From assembly GCA_050084515.1 (NCBI GenBank), contig CM114272.1:45756001-45820000 (forward strand): a stretch of DNA of 64,000 nucleotides. Reading direction: 5' to 3'. The notes beneath the pieces are model-generated. The model saw nothing but the letters and a program-made list of their open reading frames with translations, ran no database searches and was not told the DNA's origin. A program made the position numbers and the translations under genes. The stretch is from Blasia pusilla (Eukaryota; Marchantiophyta; Marchantiopsida; Blasiales). This document shows, in pieces, positions 44,901-58,112 of the stretch (the first letter of the stretch is position 1; each line of letters opens with the position of its first letter).

Positions 44901-47900
44901 AAAGGTGAACTCCTCGTGCTCCAGTGGCATCTAAAAAAAATATCTTTTGCTTTACAGGCGATTGGTTGCGATACTTACATTTTTGGATCTCGTTTCTGGC
45001 GGTTCTTAAACTGCTCGGTTAACTTAAAATTTTGAAGCTTAATCGATAGCTAATAATGCCATCTATTCAGGTAATGTGGCGTTCACTACTCTGTACATCC
45101 GTTGCCACGTTGGTACTGTCATGGTTTCATGAAGGGTGAGTCACAAAGTTCACCTTCCTATTCTGCAAGCTTTATCAGGGTTTTATCAGGGTTTCAAGGC
45201 GTCATTAGCGTCTGCTGCAGCAGAGTGATAACATAATTTGAGCAGGGAGGTTACCTGAGACCCATGGCAATTACCGTGGGAATCCCATCATGCTCTGACC
45301 AGTAACTCCTTTCCATGCAGGGAGTTCTCTTTTGCACTACCTGGAATAATGTCTTTTCATAATCTGCAGGTATGATATCGACTGCACAGAACCATGGGGA
45401 AGTAACATTTCTTGTTTTAGTCACATTTGAACTTGACGTACACAAAATTCAATAATTTTCTTTTGCTATAATGGTTCCTGGGCAGGAAATTACGCTTTCC
45501 GACTAGTGACTTTCACGACTGACTAAACTCTTTCATTTGCAGCCTACGTTCTTTATTCAAGATCTGCCACTATTTATGATTACGAGCGCTGCAGCGGGTG
45601 GTTTGGGAGCTGTGACGAACATTTTTCATGGATGGCTAGCAAAAATCAGACCCCACCCAGACCGGAAACTTGCGAGGTATTTACTTGGTTTCGTCATGGT
45701 ATGTCTTGAGCAGATAGACATGGTTTTGGAAACGGAATCCTATTTGCATTAGTGATGTGAAACTCGATTCACTACTAAACTTACAGTTGTCAATGTTGGA
45801 CGGTGCAGGCTTGTTGAAGCTATTCTGGTTACGTTTATTATCATCGTCATAATGTTTGTACTCGCCTATTATTGTGGAACTTGCCAAGTCGTTCCAGAAG
45901 GGTAAGTAATAATAAGGTCAACAAAAACCTTAATGTAATCCCGACTCTAGCTCAACTGATTCTCTAGCATTATACTTGTCTTCTTGTCCATCCACGTTGC
46001 TATGCGGGCCTACCTTCATCGCCGTCCCCTGCTTTGGCTTTTCGTTTATCTATTTCTGAAACTTCTTTACTGGACATTATTTCTGCGGTTGGTAATGTTG
46101 ATCTTAGATCGTGTTAGTGTTCGACTCCTTGAATCCCCATTGTTTTCTTGATGCTTTTACTCATCCAGTTATGCCTTCTCGATACTCTCAAAACAGTGAG
46201 GTTGGATGTCTCCCTCTGCAACCTCAAAATTGAGTTGTTCTCTTCACTCCCTCGTAACTCTGGCAGTGTCAGCGAAACTGACGAAAGTGTTGAGGACATG
46301 GTTACAAACCGGTGCCTATTTACTTTAGACCTATATTACAATCAGAGTTTAATCAGTTACGGAATATTTTAATGACCACGCAGATTCAATTTGTACCGTT
46401 ACGAGCTGATCGTTTTGAATTAAGTCCCTGCTAAGGAGCGGGCTCTTACATAGTAGCCTAAAGTGTGCCCCTGGTAGAATAGTGGAATATGGCTGGAACC
46501 ACTTATATTACAGGAGGCGAGGGTTAGGTCAATTGTTATCAGTTTTAGAAGATTAAGCACATCTGTGATAGTAAGAAGTGCTCTCGAACACTTCTTTTAT
46601 CACCACTTCTTTCCTCATTGCACCGGAGCGCGTTGCATTGTGTTTCCTCTGTATCAGTTGGTTTTGCCGAGATAGTAGAGATGTTTTTTGGTGAGGGCAC
46701 CTGCAGATCGTGCCGCTTACGTTTTACAGTTTCATTAGTATTGGTGCAAGAAAGAACAGAATCTTCCACTCCTTTCTGAAATTCAGTTATGTGTTCACAG
46801 GAAAGACGAGGAAGAATTCTGGTTCCAGTACACGTGCCCGAGCAAAGAAGGCGGACCGAGATACTACAATGACCTGGCATCGTTGTATCTCGCTGTACCT
46901 AGACAGGTGAATTTCCCTGCTTAATGCTGTTCATTGCTTGGGTTTACCTCCCCGTTTATCTCGTACGTAGCTTATTGAGTGACTTTCGTAACTGAGCATT
47001 CTTTTGTTTTTGGTCGAATCTGAAGATATGTGTGACAGAATAGTATTGACATATTATATATCATATTCTTACGCCTGAAGGCACATCGGTAGGTATCTCC
47101 TTCTCGGTTGTCTCTGATCCGTTTCTGCTTATGGTCCAGAGCATTCAAAAACTTTTCAAGTTGGGGAGAGAATCTGCTCCAACTTTTGCGAAGACCACCC
47201 TGGGAATACATTTTGTATCTTGGATTATAATTTTCTCTCTGGCATATGGAATTGCCACGCCAGGAGGACTCTTTTTGCCATGCATGGTGGTATGTTACAC
47301 TACAACTGTTCTCTGGTCCACATCGCAATGGTTTATTAATAGTAAGGCCGCTGATTTTGATCCGTGTGCTAACTTTCAAGCTCTAGTTTTAGTTCTTGAT
47401 TTTCATGTTTAGTTCAAGCTGTCTTCCTCAACTTTGATCTCATGCGATATTACTGGTATTCCGAATCTGATGTACCTTAAACATGTTTGCGGTAGACTAC
47501 ATATTTTCCACTGCTTTACAAAGCTATGGAGTCAGTAATCCTTTGTCTCCAGATCACGAAAATGTTCTTCATTCTGTAGATTGGTTCTTCATGTGGAGCA
47601 CTTTTGGGAAAGTTCTTCGCAATATTGAACCCCGGGTAAGTTATCGTAATCGTCTCCACATCCATTTAACAACATTATTGCTGTCAAAACTGTGCTACGA
47701 CATGTCTGAACACTTTTTTCGGCCTTTGTCAAAATAGCAAAGATTATGAATTTTTTATTCGTGTTGAAACCGGAGTTCACTCAACTACTTGAGTAACGTT
47801 TCAGGGGAAATGTGCAACCTGGACTTCATGCACTAATCGGTGCAACAGCTATGTTAGGGGGAATGTTCCGTACATCAATCTCAGTGGTGAGTCTTCTGCC

Positions 47901-50310
47901 ATGTTCCAGATAATCCTTGCATATTGTCATGAGTGGAATGTCCCCACTGGATGATTAACACGTACTTAGCAGGATTATGGAAGTGTCACAACCAATGTCC
48001 TCACGAGCTGACACCATTAAAATTTTGTTGCCCTTATTGATGTGATCACTTGTATATCGCAGGTTGTTATTGTTGTGGAGGGGACTGGTGGAATAGACTT
48101 TATACTTCCTCTTATATTGGCTGTCGTCATTTCAAATTGGGTAGCACACCACATTCACCACGAATCTGCGTATGAAGGTGATCTGGAGCATATAGGTAAG
48201 GGAGTGGTGACCGTGGATTTCGTGTTTGTTAATATAAGTTGGTGGTTATAACTTACCCCGTCTGAGAAACGTGAGTCAGAAGCTTGCCACACTTATTCAT
48301 TCATTATATTTCACTCTTTCGTAATGATGAGATTGAATGATTATGATCGAATTGTGTTGAAATCAATCAAATAAACACCATGGTCATGGATACCACTCCC
48401 GGAAAAACGAAGAAGATTGGATTTTTGAGTGTTCTCTCTATAATGCAAACTTGCTTAGTACGCTATCAACACTATCAACTTGGTTCTTTATCTTCTGAAT
48501 TCTGCCGTGATGAACTGAAAGAATTTTTTAAAATAGAGATAGTAGATGCAACACGGTTGCCTGTAACTCCTAAATATACAAGTAAGTAAATTTCGTGAAT
48601 AGGTTGTTGACGTGCATTGGATACGCTCTCAGGAAGCATCACATTCCTTCACAACGATCCACCCCACGCGATGGTATTACTCACCGCAGAAGAGATAATG
48701 GCTGAAGATGTCAAATGCCTTCCAGAGGTGCTTTACATTCAGCTTCATTGCGACCAGCAACTGGCTATGTCATTATGAGAAGTCTGGGCATTCTTGTGGA
48801 TCTTCTGCTTTATCTTAGTTCTACTTGGGCATCTATGATTCAGAATTTGGTACTTTTCGATGCCCAGGGTCGAAACGTCCGATAGGCAATTGTCAAGATT
48901 AGGGGTGTTTAGACTTATCATCATGATCATTAAGAGTAGCTGATAGAGGGAATTTGACTCAACTAGGAGTAAAGAGATTCGAATGAAACTTGCTCTAACT
49001 TGAGTCGATTCATTGTGATTAATGTAGGTCGCTACTCTGAGTGAGGTACTAGAGGTCCTTGAAAACACGAGACACAACGGATTTCCCGTTCTGAGATACT
49101 ATCCAACATCTGCAGATCCAACAAGCCAGGGTACATTTGTGGGCCTGATCTTAAGGCATCAATTATTAGTGCTTCTTGAGAAAAAAGCATGGATAGAAGT
49201 GGATAGGAGGTCTCTGGATACGTTTGGTCGAATCGTTCCCCCGCCCGAGAATCTTGATATAACCGAAAAGACGTTGAAGATGGAGCATGCAATGCGCGTG
49301 TACCATCATTGCCACAACCCACATCGAAGGTATCTCACATCTCGGGCTGAAGAATTGGACAAACTAAGACCTCATGACCCATGGGAAGATCTCCCAGCGG
49401 TTAATGGAGTCACTGGACCAGAGGACGATGGGCAAGATCCAAATGGGGAGAATGGGCTACGTGAGATTGATGAAATGACCACTTCTCACCAGCCCAAGGA
49501 AGAAAAGTTACTGGGCTTGGATCTGAGACCATTTATGAACAAGGCTCCCCTTACGGTAAATTCTGTAGAGCAATTTTCCTACTCCACGCAATAGTCTGCA
49601 TGCTGATTGGACTACCAGGCAGTCAGCATTATTGATGTGTATTTTTCCAGATCCATTTCTTGATGTTGCTCCACACGACAACAATCGTTCCAGCCCTTTG
49701 AAAATGGATGCATGATTCATCGAATTCAGCAACATCGAAGTTTTGCCTCACGTGACGAATATGTGGGTGCATTTTTGTTGGCAGATTCGTCCGGAGTGTT
49801 CTGCGGAGCGAGTATTTGTCATCTTCCGCACCATGGGTTTGAGACATCTATGTGTGACTGACACCTACAATAGGTAAACATTTCGTTGAAACTTCTATAC
49901 TATCGAATTCAAGTGTTGTCCAAACCAGCAATGTTGAGCTTAACATTAAAATAGATCCTACGTCGTAGATAGTTTCTATCTAGGACCAGTAGAAATATTC
50001 TGGAAGCTAGTGCCAAATGAGCCTAATCAGAATCAGAGGTCCTACATTTATTCAGGAGCAACCCTTTCGAGAGCTTCCGCATGTGGTATTAGTACAGGAA
50101 CGTCTAATATTATTAGGATTCTGTGTTTGGGATGAATTTTAGAATACCTCTTGGCAGAAGTCGTAAGTGTACTGTGTGAAACTTGTGTGCAGGGTCATTG
50201 GTATGATTACACGGAAAGACTTAGCAGCAGCTCAGAAACGCTCAGTCATGGAGGAGAGACTTGAACGTAAAAAGAGCAGTGCTGACGTCATGTGCACCAC
50301 TATACCTTGA
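41907..50310 (+). CDS. CLC-family chloride channel / anion-proton exchanger, 22 exons
   Basis: Exons: 41907-42049, 42653-42711, 42992-43044, 43192-43332, 43823-43897, 44045-44083, 44375-44524, 44668-44723, 44826-44904, 45071-45135, 45321-45369, 45543-45676, 45809-45901, 46801-46906, 47140-47289, 47580-47635, 47805-47886, 48063-48195, 48633-48727, 49028-49555, 49785-49873, 50193-50310. All introns are GT-AG, phases agree, and 2493 nt give 830 residues, near the usual 750-850. It starts MADSDMYEPLL, then SLDYDRIHN as in plant CLC-d and animal ClC-7. Filter segment is PPAAGGGVT (usually GSGIP). The gating Glu is kept in GQEGP (E174, Lys replaced by Gln), the proton Glu in YALEEASSFW (E257), then GLFLP (457-461) and central Tyr 547. 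Two CBS domains follow (about 570-640 and 745-815; HNGFPVL, RVIGMITRKDL), with an acidic insert. It moves chloride across a membrane, likely endomembrane. The start and small exons 2, 3 and 6 are least certain. Confidence 0.9.
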
Positions 50311-51081
50311 ATCTTTAATTTGCTGACCGTATGTCACATATGACACGTGGTGAAGCGCCCAAGCCTTCCAATACACAGAGCTTCTCCAATACACAGCTTC
50401 CAAATACAATCTTAGCAGGATCAGTTCTGAAAACTATGAGTGCAGTGCCGTGTGGTCCAAGAATTTGGAAAGAATAATGACACAAGATTATCCAAATGGT
50501 TGTCCAGAGAGAACCTATTCACTATGCGATATTGAAGCTTGAGAGTTCAGACAGGGAAGAGCAATACCAGCGGAGGACGCAGTACGCCACGTTGGTCAAG
50601 GAGTTCAAGGTGCAGGTTGAGGGCACACGACTTCATCCTCCATAGACGTATACCGTTAGATCTCGGCAAGTACGTACCATGAAATCCTACAATTCCCTGA
50701 CGCCGAGGTCAGTGGCTATTTGGGTAACACCTGGGTGAGTTCGACGTGGCACTGTACTTGGTAATCCACAATAGTTCAGGTGGAATTATTACATGTGAAT
50801 AAAAGCGCTGAATCTGCTCGGGTACCAGAGTAATTAGTTGTCATCACTGCAGCACTCGGTGAGTTTAACGGTGCCTTGTATTCAGAAACTGATATTAGTT
50901 TAGAGAACTATTTGTGAGTGAGAGGAGGAAGTGACCGGTCACCTCTAGAGAAAGAAATGATGCACTCCGATAAAAGCGTGTGATGGAAAACCCATCGGAA
51001 GTACAAAAGAGGGGAATTCAAAGAGTCAAAACCTGAAGGCCACAACAAGACCAGAAAAGGAAGAAGGGGGCATTCCCCCCC
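50311..51081. other. 3' flank of CLC
   Basis: It probably holds the 3' untranslated region. A duplicated phrase (CCAATACACAGAGCTTCTCC / CCAATACACAGCTTCC) lies at 50369-50401. No gene seen. Confidence 0.4.
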
Positions 51082-52164
51082 CTAGCGACTAAACTCACCA
51101 ACAGCACAGACAATATCAGCAACAACAAGAGAGCTATGACTACTACTAAGTGGACCTCTAGCACCGGCGTCTGCCACAGCTTGAGCCCGCCGCAAAATCC
51201 CATTAGCATGGGCGCGTTGCAACGCTATGGAGACCCGCTGCCTACAATAGAGAATCGCAGTAGCTAAGGACAACCCATTTCTCGATTGGAGATGATGGCG
51301 CGATCCGTGAACGAAGTCAAACCTCTCCCCCATAGCCCCATACATCTCTATGGACAGGGGGATGAATATGTGTCCCTCGTGAAGTCGACTGTAGATATGT
51401 GTCTTCTTCACCGCCGCCGCTCCTTGTAGCATTTGCCCTTGGGCCACCACTTGGGCTCGCACTTCCTCCCGCGTAGGATCTGTAGCTACCACGTCCGCCA
51501 CCACCACCTCAGCCTCTCGTGTCATGTAAAGATCAGCTCGAATAAGAGAATCCCGCATGGAGTAGTGCCTCTCTCTCTGCACATGGAAGCCACTCTCCTG
51601 AGCAATACTGAACATGATATCCTGCATTGCATCATGAGTGGCTATCCTCTCACCCCCAACTGGATAGCGTGCCAAATGCACACCAAGTGGATCCGGGCTC
51701 CGGCGACACTCAGAGTGTATCGAACCAACCACCGATGGTTGGGGGAGGCCCAAGCGGAACCGCATCGCTGTGGTATAGGTAAGTGGTGCGATACGGAAAG
51801 CCGGGAGAAGGGGGCGCGCCCCTACCCATGAGCTTGCCCCCTTTCCGGAGCAAGAGCGAATACGGGCCCTAACCTCCATGGGGATATTCCCGTCAGACAT
51901 AGTGCCTCTAAAAACTGCCTCAAAGTGGGCTTCCATCAAGGAAGATTGGAGCCCAGACTGACCGGAGGTAACTAAGGAGGAGAAAGTGGGGAGAACGGCT
52001 CTGGCCTCAACTCGAAGGGAATCTCTACAAGTTGTGAGTGAAGACTGAAGTGGGAAAGAGCCATCCTCAACCTGGGAGACGTAGTGTAGAAGGAGCGGTC
52101 TATCACCTCTAGTGGGCTTGGCTTGTTTTTCGAAAGTATTGCATGCGGTTTTGGAAGCACACAA
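51082..52164 (-). CDS. Intact ORF resembling the endonuclease tail of a LINE-like retroelement
   Basis: 360 codons without a stop. The central block reads MRFRLGLPQPSVVGSIHSEC (134-153), DPLGVHLARYPVGGERIATH (158-177), DAMQDIMFSIAQESGFHV (178-195), then RADLYMT and VVVADVVATDPTREEVRAQV. From memory this follows a plant/algal retroelement C-terminal region of the type C.C....DPLG.H...C..GG.R...HDA..D, with a PD-(D/E)XK-like D...D pair (D211, D224), as in restriction-like endonucleases of R2-type LINEs. The knuckle is degenerate (C153, H163, Tyr 167 in place of Cys). The end (CRQRVSIALQRAHANGILRR) is helical and basic. No reverse transcriptase is next to it. The open frame in decayed surroundings means recent arrival or retained function. 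Confidence 0.45.
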   Translation of the reverse strand: MCASKTACNTFEKQAKPTRGDRPLLLHYVSQVEDGSFPLQSSLTTCRDSLRVEARAVLPTFSSLVTSGQSGLQSSLMEAHFEAVFRGTMSDGNIPMEVRARIRSCSGKGASSWVGARPLLPAFRIAPLTYTTAMRFRLGLPQPSVVGSIHSECRRSPDPLGVHLARYPVGGERIATHDAMQDIMFSIAQESGFHVQRERHYSMRDSLIRADLYMTREAEVVVADVVATDPTREEVRAQVVAQGQMLQGAAAVKKTHIYSRLHEGHIFIPLSIEMYGAMGERFDFVHGSRHHLQSRNGLSLATAILYCRQRVSIALQRAHANGILRRAQAVADAGARGPLSSSHSSLVVADIVCAVGEFSR

Positions 52165-55100
52165 CCGAGAATCTAGAGGGAGGATATTTTGTGTACAAGA
52201 TAGGCTTGTTCAAAAGAATTATATGAGGTTGGCAGAGTAATGGTGAGTAGTCCTTTCATGTGGTCGTTTTGGTCTCAAGTAAGCAGTTTCATAGTCTGTT
52301 CGTTGATTGTGATTGGATCTCTTCGCTGTAGTTGGTTCCTTAGGCCATTTAGTGTGAAATGAGATTCTTGTTCGAGAAAAGAGAAAGAAGGTTTTGAAAA
52401 TGCTCCTACAAAGCATAGTGAAAGCCGTTGCAAACTCAGTCCTAAGAGACTGGCCACAAGACTAACCCTACAGATTGAAGTCACGTAAGGGGAAAAATAT
52501 GATTTTCTTGTCCAGAGGATGGAGGAAATTAAGAAAAGGACTGTCCTCATTCATTCTTTGTTGGTTGTGTTTGCATCACACTCTCTTCTACTCCCATGAC
52601 TTTTCGTAGATATACAGTTGTCTCTTCTTCACATTGACATGTAGATGTCCATTTGCTATTTTATCTATCAACTACATGATCAAATCGCTCGAGATCATGT
52701 GCTCGGCGATTATGGGTTGACTGCATTGCAAATTCACAACTTGTAAAGACATTTGTTATTGCGGGAGCGTGGCTTCCAATTCCCAAGCTGAATTCCGTAA
52801 GTCGAGTTGGTTTTCAGAAATGGGTCGATTACAGCCTTTATATGTGGGAAATAGTCTATGCTACGTGTTAAGAAAATGAAATGCACACGACTTTTAAGTG
52901 TAGAGGTATATTCTAAACTTGATGAAGATTTGAAGATTGAAACCACAAATAACTTGTTAGCCAAGAAGAAGTATTAGGCAACAATTGTCCTTAACAAAAA
53001 GACCTATCAATCTGATCACCAAAGCTCAAAAGCCACGAATTAGAATCCAACTATCAAACCCATACAATAGTCTACAAGGTCCAAAACCTTCTTTCTCTCT
53101 CTCTTCTTCCAATCTCAACATCAATCACTTTGAAAATTGAGTGAGGCACGGCGTTAATCTTCTCAAGTCTCCATATTCTCCAAGATGATAGCAACTGCTT
53201 CCTTCAAACTCTTCCTTGATTTCTCTTGACTTCAAACACAAATGGTTGACTTTCATCAACCATCAAACTTTCGTGCAACACTAATCTCACTTTCTAAGAG
53301 TTGTAGAAATGATCTTGATGAGATTCAACTTATGAAAAATTGCACGTTTTCCCAACTTTGAGATGTTGCCTCAACCTTTTTTCGCTCACAAATAAAACCT
53401 CCACAAAGCTCTAAAATATCTTCTCAACCTTCTACACCAAAATTCTTATACCTTGGGGGGGTCACTATATGAAAGACTCTACATCACCTACGACGCTTTA
53501 GGGTCTAGACCCCTAACTTATAAGTGGAAAACTTTTTTTTTCTCATTCTTATGTACTGTAAAGGAATCAATTTTCATTTTTGGTACCCCTAAAATTATTT
53601 AAGTAGAGCAATCACTTGAAATAAATAAGGCTTTGAAATAAAAGAAAAGTACCAAGTTAATTTAGCATCCAACATGTTGTCCTTACACTATGATAGAGGG
53701 GGATTCAACCTCTAATTGAGCAAGAAGCTCAATAAGCTAATATGTCATTCCCCTAGCCTACTCCCTCCCACTAACCTACTCACAATTCAACAGTGTTAGG
53801 TACACTCTAAGCACAATCCACAAAAATATTGAATCCAACATGTCTCAAACATTAAAAAACTCACCAATGTCAACTCACACTCAGAATGTATGTAGTCAAA
53901 GCATGTAAGTCAACTGAATCAAGTATATGTATTCTATCTTGTATCCCTGATTTCATTGTCAAGTTCACTTTAGAAATCACAATTTCAATATCAATCCATT
54001 GCATATCTATTGCATCATAAGTGAGCAAGGTTTTTTTGTTACCATGGCCGGAAGACTTGTACCAATTACACATGACACGATAAATGCTTCCCTTCTATCT
54101 AGGAGAAGGTACACACATGTCCAACAAGTCCAAGGCCCTACGACGTCTTGATCAATGTGAACCATTCTTTTGAATCATAAACACAATACACCCCAACCAA
54201 TACTCCTTTTTTGCAAATCTTTCCTCCATTTCAAGTTGTGTCTCTTTTCCCTTCCTTTTCTTTGATGTTGTTAATCTTGTGGAAGGGCCAACGTCTACTG
54301 TAAATTCAAACAAAACTGCAATATCACTACCAACATCAACCAAACAAGTTGGGCAATTAGGATCACGCTCCTTTCCCTTGCCATTAGTTTAATACGTCTT
54401 TTGGGCTATTCGAGTTAGCCTATCCTTTGAAATAAAAGGATTGCAAGACAACTGATTTACAAGGGTGTATTTATAGATAATCTTGCCCTCCTAAGTTACA
54501 GTAGGCACTATTGCATGGGGAATCGCCACAGTAGTCAATTTTGCTTGACAACCACGCTTGCAGAGAGTTGCAAATTTTCAAGTGTTTCAAGACAACTTAA
54601 AGATTAAAATATGATTGGCAACAAGCAACAAAATTTGATTCGCTGATCACTCTATGCACAACTATCCACAAGTGATGACATTGGTTTTAGCTTTTAGCCA
54701 CATATTTCGTGTTGTAAAACTACGAGCGCAACTGAATACTACAATTGATTGCTCGTCCAAGGTTGGTGGATGATGGCATTAAAAGAGCCAAGCGCATGGT
54801 GGATCCGTTGAGAAGCACAAGACTGTAGTGGAGAGATGGCAAGGAGAGGAAGATTTTTGGGCGCATTAGGTTGCAAATATCTCTCTTTCATGGCCAAATC
54901 TTATTCCCCCCCACGACCAAATCTAAATCCCAAAGAAAGAGAGGTCACATGCTTACCTGCACTAGCTTGAAAACAAGAGGGTGGATAACAATAACCTGAC
55001 CAATGACGAACCAACTTCAACAATAAGCCGAAATAATAGACATACAGAAACGATTCTAGAGAAGCACACTCCGTCCGTCCGAGGTTCCTGTATCGCAAGA

Positions 55101-55583
55101 TGTAGATCCAATTGAAAAGAAATAAACGCCTTGAGTTGCTTCACAAGTAGATGTTAGTCACCATAGATCGAAGAAAGCTTTTCAACATGTCCGCTATTCA
55201 AGAAGAACTCGAGAGAGGATTGATCGAAGCTTGCTCGATCATCAAACCTCCCTACAACCCGCTTGCAAGCTCCTCTTTTGGGTGGCGGTTGTTGTTCGTC
55301 TTTCGTTGGAAGGTTTTCCCCTAAACCCAAACCTAGTTCAAGTCTACTCGGGAGAAATAGTGGGAAAATGGTTAAGGGAGGAAACCATTTTTTTTAAAAA
55401 CTATCTTTTTCCCTCTCTAAATTTACTGCAAAGAATCAAAGAATTTCCTACCTAGGGAGGAAAATTATTATATAAAATTAAATTCTCAATAAATATAAAT
55501 AATTTTTAAGTAATAATTATGTATTATATATATTTTGTGAGTATTAATCCTATCTTATGTGAACGTCTTCCATGGAAGGGCAA
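52165..55583. other. A/T-rich region without recognised genes
   Basis: It contains short frames only. A small frame at 54152-54343 (-) has a basic segment (TSKKRKGKETQLEMEERFAKK) that looks like a nuclear-protein or transposon remnant. CTCTCTCTCTTCTTCC occurs near 53094. No RNA gene or terminal repeat was found. Confidence 0.35.
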
Positions 55584-56298
55584 CTAATATAAGTACCTTA
55601 TTATTCTTTTAAGAGCGCCATGGAATAAATTGAACCCTATTGTTCTTCCACAAAACTTAATAAGTCTTCCTAGGAACGCAATTAAAAAACCCCTTACTTT
55701 GTCGCACGTGATGGGGCATATTTTTGGAAGTGAGACCCTCAAGCTTATACCCCCTTTCACTTCAAAGTCCCTCCTGTGCGCTCTGTCATTGATCACACTC
55801 TCAAATCTCACCTATTGGAAGCATCTTCTTCTTGGATTTCCAACACATCTTTGATCCAAGAAGAAACAAAGATTCCCCACTTGCAAAATGCTTGGTCGTA
55901 TTGTAGCAATACTCAACCATACTTAGCCACTTTGCCCAATCTCGTTGATCTGCGCTCACGTAATTTCTTACGTAGTGATTCACGATCAAGTTTACCTTTT
56001 TTCTTTATCCATCTGTTTGCACATGGAAGGCAGTACTAGAACTCACCTTGGTCCTAAGCCCTCTGAATAAGTGTTTCCAAAACGCATTGGTAAACTTTGG
56101 ATCCTTATCTGAAACAATACTCCTAGGCAATCCATAAGCTTGCCACCAGCTATCCAAGAACAGTCCTGAAGTCGTATAGGCCGTTGCGGAATCCACCATT
56201 GGCACGAATTTCCCCAAATTGTTGAACCAATCAACTATCATAAGTATAATTTTGTATCCCTTAGGCTCCAGAAGACTCGTAATGAAATCCATACTCAC
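55584..56298 (-). pseudogene. Integrase core of the second gypsy element
   Basis: MSMDFITSLLEPKGYKIILM contains the first catalytic Asp, and GLPRSIVSDKDPKFTNAFWK the second, with the expected spacing. AFHVQTDGQ follows. Then come multiple stops before a C-terminal part (55584-55811). Integrase inserts the cDNA. This copy cannot be functional. Confidence 0.8.
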
Positions 56299-57347
56299 AC
56301 TCTATCAGGGTCCTTCTCAAATCGGCAAAGGGTGAAGCAAGCCTTGCTTCTTTTCATAAGAAATTCTATTCGCTTGGCAAATCACAAAGGTCTTCACATA
56401 TTGGGTAACATCCTCTTTCATGTTGGGCCAGGAGAACCTTGTAGTCAAAAAAACCTAGATGGATTTATCCCCTTTATGTCCTGCCAAGGGTCCATTGTGA
56501 CATTCTACTAACATCTTAGTTTGCAACCGGCCTTCGCCCACATACATCCTGCTCTACTTAAACCTTAGCAAGCCATGCCTAAAACTCATGTGGGGCATCT
56601 TCTCACCATGCTTTAACTTCCTTGGGTACTTACTCGCTTGGGTTTCTTTCATGTATCCTTCAGGAATCCTTCTCTTCAGATGTGTTTCCTTAGGGAACAT
56701 TGCTCTCAAGACTTGTGTCATCAATGACATGTACTCATCCCTGCGACTCAACGTACCTGGAATGACATTATCCTTCCACGGCTTGTGGACTAGTTCCACA
56801 TTCATAAACGCCAAGGTATCATGTCATCACACTTTTTTTGGTGTGACTCGATGCTAGGTTTGAAAATACTTGAGTGATATATTATCGGTGAAAACTCAAG
56901 TCCTGTGAAGTCCCAAATAGTGACACAACTTCCTCAAACAATGGACCACTACGAACAACTCTTTCTCACAAGTGGACCATCTCTATTCGGTGTCACTAAT
57001 TTCTTGCTCTCGTACGTTATAGGCCTTCCTTCTTCCACCAACATTCCTGCAATTACCAAATAACTAGCATCACTATGCACCTCGAACGGTTTATCGAAAT
57101 CCAATAGCTTCAGCACTAGCTCTTGTGATAGGATCTCCAATCCTTGACTCGGTTGAATGCCTCATTCACTTCTTGGGTCCAAGTTGTGGTAGCAAACTTT
57201 GCAGTCCAATCTGTAAGAGGTCTCACTAGCTATTCCCAAGAAGTTTCTCACGTAAGTCCAGTAAAATTGAATCGCGCCTCCTCATTCATTGTAGAATGCG
57301 GTCTCCATTTGACAATCACTTTCATCTTATCTATATCTGATTCTGGA
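56299..57347 (-). pseudogene. RNase H and integrase zinc finger, decayed
   Basis: LDFDKPFEVHSDASYLVIAG (from about 57105) is the RNase H start with its DSDA-type motif. VELVHKPWKDNVIPGTLSRR (56800) matches the stretch that ends RNase H (the usual V.Y.PG..N..ADALSR). Stops separate the parts. Confidence 0.7.
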
Positions 57348-58112
57348 CTAACTCCATTTGATGTAACCACATGACCCAAGAACTTGATCTAGCTTGCGCA
57401 ATCTGAATTCACTCTTCACCACATTCGCATATAGCTTGTTTGCCCTAAGTCTCGACGACACCACTCTCAAGTGTCTACCATGCTCCTCTAGTGACTTCAA
57501 ATAAATCAATATATCATCAATGTAAATGATCACATACTCATATGTCTACTGATGAAAGATGGAGTTCATCAACGTAGTGAATATCGGAGGCGCATTACAT
57601 AGACTAAAAGGCATCACTACAAAATCGAACGAGCCATATCTCGTCCTACACGCAGTCTTCTCCACATCCGCTTTGGCGATGCGAATTTGGTAATATCCTC
57701 ACTTCAAGTCAATCCTAGTAAAGTACTTAGCCCTTGATAGTCTATCAAATAGATCATCGATCCTCAAAAGAGGGTAATTTTTCCTCGCCATCACTTTATT
57801 CAATGCACAATAATTAACATAGAGTCTCAACTTTCCATCCTTCTTCTTCACAAAGAGAACAAGCGCTCCAAAATGTGACTTGCTAGTTCTGATGTAATCC
57901 CTTTCTAAGAGCTCACCTAACTACTTTTTCAACTCAACAAGTTCCTCCTGCTTCAATCTATATGGGGCCTTTGAAGGCATTTGAGACCCAAGTATGACCT
58001 CTATCTTATGATTGATTGCCCTATGTGATGGCAACTTACTCAAAAGCTCATTCATCAAGACATCACCAAATTCCTTTACAACTCTTTGGAGCCATTCTGG
58101 CATTCCCCTCAA
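57348..58112 (-). pseudogene. Reverse transcriptase of the second gypsy element
   Basis: HRAINHKIEVILGSQMPSKA, then PYRLKQEELVELKK (58020-57921), a stop, then [45 protein letters not shown] and VIIYIDDILIY, giving all major RT blocks including the YIDD catalytic site (about 57525). In-frame stops include one after IDLK. Function as for other Ty3 RTs. Confidence 0.85.

Noticed and set aside
48380-48589. 69-codon frame inside the CLC gene
   Set aside because: It lies in intron 18; joining exons 18 and 19 without it keeps the frame and the expected CLC sequence.
51433-51831. 132-codon plus-strand frame
   Set aside because: Shadow of the longer minus-strand endonuclease-like frame.
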